A DNA stretch of 64,000 bases from Sitta carolinensis (taxonomy: Eukaryota; Chordata; Aves; Passeriformes; Sittidae): contig CM063283.1 of the NCBI GenBank assembly GCA_032173965.1, forward strand, positions 112,291,108 to 112,355,107, in the 5' to 3' direction. The translations under genes and the position numbers were made by a program. Shown here in pieces: positions 47,804 to 59,400 of this stretch. Under the pieces are notes generated by a model. That model was not told the DNA's origin. It saw only the letters and a list, made by a program, of their open reading frames with translations, and did not search any database. Position 1 is the stretch's first letter, and each line of letters begins with the position of its first letter.

Positions 47804-50800
47804 TGCCATTCAGGTCTCAACTTTCACTCCCCACGGGGAAACATGTGGGCCCTGATAGAGCAATAATTCATTTTCCCTGGGAAGGGCAAATCTTAAAGGA
47901 ATTGGTCTGTTGGTGAAAAAGATGATCCGAACCTCAGCTTCCATATTTTTGGAGCAGACAGAAGAGTTTAGCATCATTTTCCTCAAAAAATGTTATGGGA
48001 ATGATAAAATGTTTAATTTTTATTGGAACATATAAATTACATACTTTAGAACTGGAACTTATTTTCCAGGCTCTTTGAAGAATGGTTAAATCAGCTTTTA
48101 GCCTCCATAAAATTAACAGATGATGAAATGTAATGATTTCTCTTATCTGAAAATTCAGTATTTTGTTTATCATCAGAAGTAGGATTTTTTGTTAGATTTC
48201 TTTTTTTTTTCAGTTTAAATATGTTTGTAGGAAGTGTGTGATGCATCAGGAGCCCATCCCAACTGATGCACATCCTAATAATTGATGTGGTGCATATAAT
48301 TGTTCACAACCTGAATTAGACATAAAATATTTCCCACGTGAAATGTAATTGCCATGACTCAATAATCAGTGTGAAAATAACTGTTTTTCCTTTCTATATA
48401 TAGAACTTTTATTTGGAGATGAGAATAATAATCAGCATTTTCCGGGTGGGACAATCCCCACATTCCAGAATTGAAATTTGCAGCAGTTATTGTCAGCTCA
48501 GGTGTTTAAATGTGTATTGCATTGGTGCTTTGGGGAGCAGCAGAATTTGGGATAATGCTGGCACTAGAGTGACATTCTGCCAAGAAAGACCTTAAAATTC
48601 AGCTTTTTGAGCCAAACCAAGAATGCAGTGGAGTCTGGAAAGTCTCCCATTGGGGTGAACAGGCTTTGGGTCGTTGCCTTTCAGAGCCACAGTCCTTCTC
48701 AGGAGGTGAGAGCTAAAAATTTATTTCCTGTCAGATTGTAGGGCCAGCTTTTCATCCAGGTTTTAGTTGGGATCTTATTTTCCAACAGGTGCTTAAATGT
48801 TCCTATAAAATCAGGGATAGAAGTAGTTTGCATCCCCAGGGTTGGTACTTGCATTTAAATTTAAATTAAGATTATGGGAGGAGAGGAATACAAAAATCTT
48901 TTAAAGGCATTAAGGAACCTTCTCAAATAGAAAAAATGTTGCAGGTAATCTCAGGTAAATATGTATATAAATTTCTGATTTTCTGAATCTGTGCCATAAA
49001 CACCTGAGTTTTCAGTGAACCCATTAAATAGAAGAGTTCTAAACATATGCATTATGATGTTTGTATATAAGTTCATATATAAAATAAGAGGGAAATGGGA
49101 TTTCGCTCTGAGAAAAAAAATCTTACTTTTCAAATGTTGTTGATTATTTCTTCTTACTGATAATACCTAAAATGATTCTTAGTAGTAATGAGGATAGTTG
49201 CTTTACCTAAGAACCAAGATTTCTGCATAAAGAGGAGTCAAACTATTTTATATTTCATGTTGACTAAAGATGAACTATAGCAGAATATTCATTACTATCA
49301 GGAATGCCTGGGCTACACTGAGCAAGTAGTTGCATTGAAATGAAAAACTCCCAGCACCTTTTGCCCAGACCCAGGGTATTATTTGCAGATTTTTTGTTCT
49401 CTACAGTGTTACCATGGCCTTATCTCAGGGCTTTTTAAATGGAGTTCCACTGCTTATAAAGGTAAAAAAAAAAAAAAAAGTACAAAGCATGAAGACCGGT
49501 GTCATATCAATCAGTGCAATTAACATGCAAGAAAGAAAACAAGAAACATCTCTTTTACTCTGCATTTAAATGAGGCACACATTCCAAGGAGACAGACTGG
49601 CTTCTTCCAGCTACTAACAGCCACAGAAAACAGGATGTGGTGGAGGGAAATACACAAATATTACGATAAGATCTTTGCTTGTTAGAATTTGGATAAAAAA
49701 GTCAGAGCAAGTTCTCACCACCTATCTTTCCTGGCATTGTCCAACTTCTGTTTGCCTGTTTACTTTTGTAAATAAATTACGAATATAAAAGTTTATGTCC
49801 ATTTTCTTACATAGAAAGAACGCTTAAATAATATCTTTTTCATATGCACCTCTTTAGGTCTTCTGTGAGTTCTCAGTTGGGTTTCAAACAGGTAGCATTG
49901 TCCTTGGAGGAAAGAGTGGCAGGAAAAGGATATTTTTCTTTATTTGGCTTCAGTAACATCTGGTTTTAAGAAAATTCTGTGCACCTCTCATTTCAGAGTA
50001 GAATCTGAGGGTATATTCAAGTTCAGATAAAGACATTTCTTAACCAGTTTTAAACATTTTCCATCCCAGTTTATTTTTTGATTTTGCTGCATTTTGTCCT
50101 TTATTTGTTTTGCTGGTGCCCTCTTCATGATCCTCCTGCTGTGAGACCTTCTGCTGCCCAGACCTCTTCATGCAGGTTGGGCATTTTACCTTTCCCAGTC
50201 TCTGGAATGGGAGCACGGAGGGAAAATCAGTGACACAAACTCTGGGGTCTCCATCTGATCCAATGACACCCACGAGGGAGCAGCCACAGGAATTGCTCTC
50301 TCTGCCCCAGGGTTACAGAACACCCAGGGTATTTCAAGGGCTGGATTTAGTGTGTCACTAACTTCTGTTGACCACAGATATCTCTATTTTGACTGGAGGA
50401 CAGAATAGCAAAAATTTATTTTCAGTGACAAAAATATAATTTTAAATAGTAATCCAGAAGTAATTACACTGCAAAATACTCTTAATTTCTCAGTAAGTTT
50501 TCATATTTGCAGAGAAGTTTTTGCTGTGTTTCAACAACTTAAAACCATATTTTTGTTTCCTTGTGGCTCTTCTGCTACATATTTGTTGGCACCTTGGTAA
50601 AGACACATGCACAGCACGCAGAAAGACTTAGAAAAACCCCAAAACAACAAATCATTTCAGGATATTTTCTTGCTTTCTTGTTACATATACACAAATATTC
50701 TGTCTTGGAGTTACCTACTACTTCAAAGCTTATCAAGAGAGTATGTGAGAGCAATGTATTATCTTGTAGAAATAAGAGACACCAATCAGAGAGGGAGAGA

Positions 50801-51157
50801 AAGGTGAGTTGAACCAAACCTTATGTTCTTTATTTTAGAAATGTTCTTCCCTTTTAGTTCTTTGTTTCTGCATTCTGGTCTTCCTGTTGATGTCTTACTG
50901 TCCTAATTGTCTTTGGTTCTCAGAGTAACTATCATTTTAGGCCATCCAATCATATTAAATAAATAAGGATGTCAAGTAGAGTTAAAGAAACCAGGCAGGA
51001 GGGAGATTAAAAAAAAAAAGAAATGGTTCCTCTCAGTAAATCCGTTGTGTAAAACATTGATAATTAATTTGCACCAAGGTTGTGTTTGCACCTGGATATC
51101 TCAGATGCTTTTACTAGACTATAAATGGATATCTTCATTCATTCTGTTTAGCTCTGA
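47804..51157. other. Non-coding single-copy stretch
   Basis: AT-rich DNA with an A run at about 49466-49480. No gene or transposon is recognised. The 77-codon - frame at 50040-50273 is lysine/glutamine-rich but has no family match I know. Confidence 0.5.
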
Positions 51158-51183
51158 TTTTTTTTTTTTTTTTTTTTTTTTTT
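51158..51183. repeat. Poly-T tract (T26)
   Basis: Uninterrupted T run in single-copy DNA. Confidence 0.97.
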
Positions 51184-51870
51184 AATGACATGCTTTAATC
51201 AGTGGAGCCAAAAGCAGTGATTTTTGCTATAGGTGCAAATTACAGCAAATTCAGTTTATTCAGAGTCAAGTGATATCACAGGGGTGTAACAGTGCCAGAA
51301 TTGTGGAAAACTGAGAGCAGCTAAATAACAGAAACACCAAACGTATTCTCGTTCAGGCTTGTCTGAAGAGAGTTCACAATATCCAGAGATGTTAATAGCT
51401 ATTCACAGCTTGGTTGTCACTATTATTTGTTTCTCTTTCACTTGTGAATGCATATGGTTTCAGAATGTCAAGCTTGCTCCTAAATGCCTCCCAGATATGA
51501 TGGCATTTTAGGGAAAATAAGCTTATTGCAGACGAGAGGAAGATTTCCCTTAGATCTGGTACTAGTAAAGATGGCTAAGATTAGGGCAGCGAAAACCAGG
51601 TCAATTACCTATTAATTCCCTCTTTTCCTGTTCAGATTTTGTTTGAATTTCTGTCCATTTAGTTTAAGTATTCAAGATGGCTTTCTGTGTATGTCCCTGT
51701 TAGAAATGTTAATGTTCATAACAGCTTTGAACTTTGAACCAGAGGTTTTATCGTCCTGACAGAGTGCATTCATTTTTAAATGGGTAATATTTTAGATAGA
51801 GATCTCTCTATCTCTCTATTAGTTTGGAAATTAGGTTAGAGATGCCAAGTATTTCCCTCCTACTCATGTC
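51184..51870. other. Non-coding single-copy stretch
   Basis: AT-rich DNA. A small palindromic patch (AGATAGAGATCTCTCTATCTCTCTAT) is at about 51793-51819. No gene. Confidence 0.55.
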
Positions 51871-52070
51871 TCACAGTATCATAAATTGCATTTAAGGGCT
51901 CATCCAGAAGCCAATCCAATTCAACCCCGTGTTCAGAAAAGATCTAATTTACATCAAGTTTCTCAGGGCCATGACTGGTCAAATCCAGAGCACCTCTGAG
52001 GACAGAGGTCCCACAACTTCCCTGGGCTCCTCTTCCAGTATTTTACCATCCTCATGGAATAAACAAAAAC
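51871..52070 (-). mobile_element. Old, diverged CR1 LINE fragment
   Basis: On + the order is TCACAGTATCATAAATTG, 'ctcatccagaagccaatcc', 'attcaaccccgtgttcag', 'aagtttctcagggccatg', 'actggtcaaatccagagc', 'cccacaacttccctggg', 'ttttaccatcctcatgg'. Each block matches a CR1 3' region read on the - strand, with many substitutions. It is clearly older than the copies in the left half and is the only CR1 seen after 28.8 kb. Confidence 0.82.
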
Positions 52071-55000
52071 AACATAAAAAAGTCTGAGCACGCCTCCAAA
52101 AACACTGAGCTCCTGTGTCTGTGTATTCTCTGCTCACACAGGTCTGTTTCTGCCCTCTTCCCTAATGCCTGGGAAACCTCTCTTGACTTTTATTGATCTG
52201 GCAGCTACAAGGTCATCTGAGAAGAAAAAAAAAAATTAACATGAGTTGCATTATCCATGTCCAGGAGCAAAATCCGTTGCCACAAAGCAACACACCATGT
52301 GTGGGTGGAGTAAAGCTTTCTACTTGCTGGGAAAATTTCCATTAAATCCTCCAAGCATATGAGCATTTGCTGCTTTATTGCCATAAACAAATAGCATCTG
52401 AACAGCAATACCAATATCAGGACTTTGCATTTAAGTGCAAAGAGGTGAAGCAAAACTTTACTGCAGTTCAGCTTTGAAGAGGCTGATGGCAGCCCATGGT
52501 TTTCATCCTTCAAGGGAATTGCCTCTGACTCCCACTTCTCTCCTTTTTATTTTTTCTACTCAGCCAGAGGTGTAGGTGAGTGTTTCAGAGTTTTGCTGAC
52601 ACACCAACACCTATAAAATAATATCTTGTACTGATGCGTGAAATGCACTCAGCATTAAGTTCTTGAAATAATCAATTATTTAGCAGCTCATCACATTTGC
52701 TGTCCACTGAAGGATCTTTAGAGCAATAATAAGGTCACTGCAATCAGGTTCTCTGCTTTTGGCGTTTCATCTGCAAAGCCTGCACGTATCCACCAAAAAC
52801 ATCCCCCCAAAAAAACCTTGGCTGCAGTTTGGAATCTGTTCTAGTCTCAGCAGGAGATGATTGCTTTTTAATTCTCCCTATCTGGATATCTGCTTGTGCA
52901 GTAAAGTCCTCTGGCAGAGGGGTCTCTGGTCATTAGAAACAGTGGCTCTTTATTGGCTTCACTGGCCTCCAGTCAGGCCTGGGGAATGGTGTTGGAAAGC
53001 TTGTTGGAAAATTGCATTCAGGGAGGTTTGGGAAGCAGCCTTTCTGGGTTAAAAAAAGAATAACCTTTAAGCATTTTATGGCATAGCTCTCCTAGAGGAA
53101 GAGATGCTGTTGGAAGAACAGCAGGCAGTAAATGAATCTGAAATATGGGCATATACAAATTGTTGGTGTTCCCTCAATTTTAAAAATTTTTTCATCTTTT
53201 CTTTTTAAAGTAGAAAGGAATAATCTTCAAGGATCTGTGATTCACAGCTGTTATTTATTTTGCTAGGCTTCTCAAGCAGCCTCCATCCAGCATTAGCAAC
53301 ACCGTGTGCAATTGAAAAATTATACTTAAATAACTATAAATAAGAATAAAAATTGGAATTATTTCATATTGATGGTTAGATGAAGGGTGGAAAAAAGCAG
53401 TGAAATTTGGGGAAGGGTTCTGAAATGACAAGGGCATTTGCTGCTGGCTGTAATTTTGTGCTGCTCTGGGCAGGTGCTGACAGTGCCCAGAGCTGTGGGA
53501 GTGACTGTCCTTCTTCATGGTCACAGCCAACTCCTGCAGTCCTGCCTTCATTTATTACTGGTCCAAAATTTCTAAACATATCTTAATAAGCTAAAAACTG
53601 GGCATTTATGTCCTTTTTTTCTCCTTCCCATGTGTCTTCTGCGAGGTATGAGGGGGATTTGAAACACAGTTTGCTCTAAGCCAAGATCTTTTCTCAACTC
53701 AAGTTGAAATGTTTGATGTAGCTTCAACTGCTTGATGTAGCTGATGATGGCAGCAGGAGAACTAACAACAGAATGAAGTGGGATAAGGAAATAAGAAGTT
53801 GTTAAATTGAGAAGAAGAAAAACAGGTGTTATTTTACTGTTAATTTTTAATATGCATGTATTAAATACCAATAGCTAATAGATACTCTAGACAAAAATAT
53901 GTGAAAACTTTCAGAAAAATGCAAGGGATTAATGCAGAAAAAGCAAATCCCAAGTTAGACTCCTTTAAGGTCATAAATGCAAGCAGAAACAGATGCATTA
54001 ACTCGTAGCCAGACAGGCTGCTGGGCTGACAAAAAGTGTGATGTGTGGCTGTGGAGAGAATCCTGCATTGAATGCCAGCAGAGAAATATTTATTGGTGCT
54101 GCATTGCATTTGTGGGTGCAATATCATGGCCTAAACACAGTGTCATTTAAAAATGCAGGGCTGGGAGTCATTAAAGACAAGTAGGGTATTTGAAATGCAT
54201 TTTGTTCTCAGTGGTTGTTTGCTATTCACTTGTCCTCTTCATGTTCATATTTTATTAAAAATAAGAGGCTGGGTTGAAGTTCATCACCACAGAACCCACC
54301 AAAACTGGTGAATTTACCATAAGATTATTTTGGCCCCGAATCATTCAAAAGTAACAAGGGGTGTGGTAAATGTCAGCTCAAATTTAAAGGCCACAATTCT
54401 AGAACCAAAAGCAAAATACTTAGGCTAATCTGGGGGGAAAAGCGACCTTGTTGATAAATAAATCTGAGGTAGTATGGTTACTGTTGAGGCCTGAAATAAT
54501 GTGAATATTCTAGAGATGTGATAAATGCAATTTCTTGTTGTACGTAATGTGCTGCGATGGCCCAGGATCCTGCAAGGCCAGATCAGCAATGAATTACAGA
54601 TATGCCTCCTCTTTAGCCTTTGTATAAAGCAAAACCTCTTATCTGAAGTATTAAAGTAGGAAAAAACCCCAAACCCTAAACTGTAAGTTTGTGCAGGGTA
54701 AATGCAGGAACAGGCTTTCCTTTGTCCTTGCTGTGTCTGATAGAAAATTTAGTCCTCATTCCCATGTTCGACTGTGGTTTCATACTTTGCACTGGGAACA
54801 TAAAAGAAAATTATAGAACCCAGCAGGAATGCTCATTTATGGGGAAAAAATAAAAGCAATAATTAGAACAGGAATGAAATTCTTGTTCTGCTGCAGACCG
54901 TGGCGGTTTTCCTGTTGATTCCAGGGTGACAAAATTCTAATCAGAATCACAAATGAGTCCATGAAAAGTTCTCACAGGGAAATAGCCTTTCTTCTTTCTT

Positions 55001-55956
55001 TCAATATTTCCTGACTCCCAGGCTGATATGCAGTTGTGAAATCTTCTATCCCATTAAGCAAATCAGCTAAACATGGGTCTGCCTAAATGCATGTATGAAC
55101 AAAATGATTTTTCCATGGTTTTAAGCTAAGATGTTTCCTCAGATATCTACATTAATCTTTAAGCTAAGGAGAGAGTAAATGGGAAGTGCTGGTGCATGTG
55201 GTTAAATATTTATTAAAGTAGATGTGGAACTAAATGAGGAAAGGTAAAGAAAATGTGAAGACCTAGAGGGGCAATGGTGTTTACATTTATCTAAATCTGA
55301 AGAATTTCAGCAAGAAGAAGCAGCCTCATTTTTTCTTCCTTGATTGGTCTGTAGCTGTTTAAGTGTAACTGCTACAGTAAATTGGGAGATCTTGCCTCTT
55401 CCCTGAGGTTTGAGTGGGAGCCGAAATTACCACAATATAAAAACCAGCATATTGAACTACCACAATACCAAAATCCAGACCAACAGTCCCCCAAAAATCC
55501 TCCATGCTGTGCCACAAAGCGCTTATCAGTTTTTAAGTTCTTATACAAAGGACACAAACCCTTCTGGCTTCTGGCAAGGCTTTGTTTCTAATCTGTGCTG
55601 ATGAAAATCCCAACCTGCTGTGGATTTGTCTCTCACCAACATCCCTCTTAGTGCAGAAATCACTTGTGCTTAACCCGGGCGTTTTTAACTTCTTATTGTG
55701 GCTTTTCTGTCTGCAAGCAGCGTGGTCCTCCTTCTCAGACATCATGAGTTCTTGGCTTTGTTTTTTTATATGAAACTGAGGTAAATTCTGAGGTTTTCAG
55801 CTCCTTGGCTCTCAGCTGGAGTCTTTAAAGGAGCAAATCAACACGAGTGACTGTGCCAGTGATGCCACCCTTTTGTGAAATGCTCCCTCTGTGAAAACGT
55901 GATTTGCAGCAGCTTCAGTGAGACAATTATTACACCACTGTTTGGAAATGTCTCCT

Positions 55957-55960
<4 letters not shown>
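52071..55960. other. Non-coding single-copy stretch
   Basis: No transposon or gene is recognised. AT-rich, with frames up to 102 codons and no domain-like features. An imperfect local repeat (CCACAATA) occurs at 55428-55470. Confidence 0.5.

Positions 55961-55987
<27 letters not shown>
55961..55987. repeat. Poly-T tract (T27)
   Basis: Uninterrupted T run. Confidence 0.97.
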
Positions 55988-55992
<5 letters not shown>

Positions 55993-57560
55993 TGGAGACA
56001 GGCTGGGGTGGGGAGGTCTCTCTGGGAACTGCATCATCTCAGGGCTCATAAATTTCACTGCTTTGGCTCCTGTTTTCGTGCAGCTGGAGAGTCCTACTGT
56101 ACATGCAAAAGTATAAATTCCTTTATTGCATATTTGTAAGCCTTATCTGCATTTATTTTGTTCTTTTCTGCTGCAGATTGTGTTAATAAAAATGTTGGTG
56201 AAAGCTAACAGAACTGTCCCTGTTGCCTTTTGGAAGAGGCCCATTTTTGTGAAGTTTGATCAGTATGAAACATTCAGTGGAAAATATATGGCAGTCATCA
56301 ATAGATGAGGATGAAATACGGATTTTTTTTTATTTTTTGCCTACTTCCCATTTAGAAAGAGAAACTCAAGTGGTTTGTCCACAAATGACCATTATCTGAA
56401 ATAGATGCAAACAGCTTTTTGGGCTCCCTCCAAAAGTCCTCCTTGTCTTTCATTCTTTTGGAGATTGTTCTCGAACTGATTTCTGTGCTTGGGCAAACTC
56501 AAATATGCAAAGACAGGGGGAAAAAAAAAATAACAACAAAAAAAGTTATTCTATTTCCATGGCAACATCACTTGTCATTCTGCAGGTAAAACAGCTGCCA
56601 GTTAGTCCACTCACTGAAGGAAAGCTCCTGAAGGCTGTAACGTTTGGCCAGAAATAACTTGGCATGCCACAGTTTTCCCACAAACCCAGAGAGAGAGTGA
56701 GATTAAACTGACTGGCAAGCAGACTGTCAACTCGTTTAGTGTCTTCGTGCTGGGAGAAAGAAAACAGTCTCAAAACATTTGAGAGGGAAAAGATGGGATG
56801 TTTATGGCTGGCACATTATTTTCATGACCTAAAATGTAAAATATTTATGCTGTCGAAAGGAGTATGAAGTATCTTCTGTGTCGTTCAACCCAAAGGCACC
56901 AGGTAATTTGTTTTTCAGCAGGAAACTGTTATAATTCCATACATTCTGATTTAGAATTAATTAGCATTTTTTTAAGTTACGGTGACAAAACTAGGCAGCT
57001 CCTTGAAATGAATTCTAATGGAAGTAAATCAGTTTCTCTTAGACTTTGTGGCGGTGTTTGCTGAGGAAGAATAAAATTATCACTTTCATAACCATTTTAT
57101 GATGATGTTCTGTCAGTAATTAGATATTACCACCTGATATTAAAATTGGTATCACTGTTACCTGTCATTAGGAGATCTTAATGTGGGGCAGGTGTTGCTT
57201 GAGCTCTTCATAGGAGAATTTGATGGGAGGCAGTGAGAAAAAAAAGTAAGGCTTTTTTTGGCAAGTGCAGAGGAAGTGTTTAGACCTGTAATTACAACTG
57301 ATTAACTTAATTAAAAACTGAGACAGACAATCCTGAGTTGATATTTTAGAAACCTCTGCAAATAGGCCATCAGGAAGGAGTTGGTGTGATGTTTTTTTTA
57401 ATGGTTGTCTTGGGAAAGTGAAAATCAGCTCAGGCTGGAGGAAAAAACATGTGCAATTTAGCACTTAAACCTGGATAGAAAAGAAAAGGATTCCTGAAGG
57501 CCAGTGGTTACAATCAGTATAACTTGAATTAAGAATAAAGTAATTTAAATTAATTGTAGG

Positions 57561-57563
<3 letters not shown>
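55988..57563. other. Non-coding single-copy stretch
   Basis: AT-rich, with no recognised element. A short A-rich patch (AAAAAAAAAATAACAACAAAAAAAG) is at about 56521-56545. Confidence 0.55.
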
Positions 57564-57645
<82 letters not shown>

Positions 57646-57648
57646 GAA
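57564..57648. repeat. Compound T46 + (GA)n tract
   Basis: Forty-six T (57564-57609) run directly into a (GA)n stretch to about 57648 with one GGG interruption. On the - strand this is (TC)n followed by A46. Confidence 0.97.
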
Positions 57649-59350
57649 TTCTGCCTTGGTTGATTATCAAAGCTTTGCAGACCAGCCCAGTTGAGTTTCC
57701 TAGTGGGTTCTTGCTTCATAAAGTAACTGACCTGCCAGGTGACTTAGACCTGGGTAAAAGTTAGATTTAGGCTCACAAAACAAGCTAATTTAGTGTTATG
57801 TGGCAATTAGGGTTTTAAAACCTCTCTGCTGATTTTAACAGATTTATGCAGCATTCTTCCCTTCAGTTCTAATCACACAAGGATGCTCAGGTGGTTAAAA
57901 GGCCACATTCACAGACTGAGATGTTCCAAAGCTTCAGAATAAAAGATTGATTACACTCAGGCACAAAGAAGTAGATCCCTCCCATGTTGCTTTTCTTTTT
58001 TGTGTTGATTACCACTGCTGGATGATATCACGATATTGTAGAGTGTATTTAAACCACTGGGAATTACTTTTACTACCATAATGTATTCACTGTGTGGTTT
58101 TCACCTTAGCCTTTGGATTTCTCACTAATTTTTTAATAATGTTGGATGTTTTAATAAATTTATTTTTCATTTGTAATAATGATTAATTCACTTTTGGCCA
58201 ATTTGTGCTTATTTTAATAATTATCTATAACATAGTAAATAGTGAAGCACCCACTTTGATGATGCAAATATTGCCACCCAAACACCATCACATTCCCTGG
58301 GAAATCCTCTGCACTGGCTTTTTCTTTCAGTGAGTGTATTCCTTTAGGAATACTGCCTTCAAAACTCTCCTCACACACACCTTGGGAATGCATCCAGCAG
58401 TACTGGTGTGGCTCATTTTGTTTTTAGAGCTACTATATGTGGTGACTGTGTGTTTAAAAGTGACCATTATGTATTTCACTTGTGGCCTGTGTTCCAGGGA
58501 GAGAATTATGGATCTTTAACCATGAGGGGACTCACAGGTGTGCCTCCAACACAGCCCTTCCAGCTGGCAATCCACACTGGGATAGTCCTGGAATGCTCTT
58601 CCCATTAGGCAAGGGTGATTGGCTTTTCCCAAACCCACAAAAGCAGCGTGTGAGAATGACATGCCAGGAAGGCATAAGCATTTCCAGGGAATCCTGGCTG
58701 CTGGCAGTGCTCCTCTCCATGACCTGTAACTCACCACTCTCCTGTCATTCAGAGGAGCATCAGGCAGTTCCCATCTTGTTCACACCGTTAGGTGCTGCCA
58801 TCAGCCATTAGAACACACATCAGTGCAACCTGGGTGATTTTAATGGGATCTGTAAATACAGGAGCAATTCAGAGAAGGCAGCTCATGGTTTGGTAATGCA
58901 CCATTAAAAGGCAGAATGAAGAATAATAGGGAAAACAGCGGGGCCATTCATTCACCTCATTCTCATTAGGAAACACAATGTGCTGCATCTCTGGTCATTC
59001 CGAGGAAAAACAACCTTGCCAAGGAAAGTGTTGGTGCCTCACTCGTTAAGCAGAAGCAAATTTAATTCTGCAGAGTGCTCAGAAAGTTGCATTCTCTCTT
59101 TCTGGCTTCTGCGAAACCAAAATCTGTTTATTGTTCTGACCCATTTATTTCCTGTTTCCTGTAGAAATTTGTGTATCCTACCAGTACTGTTTGAGGGACC
59201 TTGCAATATTTTGTGTATTAGGTGCTTGATTTCATCTGCCCAGTGTTCTGAGATGTAGAGGTGAGCCATGAACTCTGCTGAAAATTTCTAATTTTCTTCA
59301 TAAATGTTCAAGCAATTCAAAGTGGCAGTCAACTGCAGATGTTAAAATGC

Positions 59351-59353
<3 letters not shown>
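57649..59353. other. Non-coding single-copy stretch
   Basis: No gene is recognised. The block 58800-58980 has few simple repeats and looks like non-repetitive, possibly constrained DNA. The frames (up to 109 codons) lack features. Confidence 0.5.

Positions 59354-59398
<45 letters not shown>
59354..59398. repeat. Poly-A tract (A45)
   Basis: Forty-five A, followed by GGAAAGAAAGGAGAAGAG. No AATAAA and no retroposed gene body is seen upstream, and I see no clear target duplication. Confidence 0.97.

Positions 59399-59400
<2 letters not shown>

Noticed and set aside
47380..47916. Poly-Asn, poly-Ile and poly-Tyr frames of up to 146 codons
   Set aside because: They are produced by the (AAT)n microsatellite.
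50040..50273. 77-codon - frame with a CPTC motif and Lys/Gln-rich tail
   Set aside because: A single CxxC is not enough for a zinc finger, and no family was recognised.
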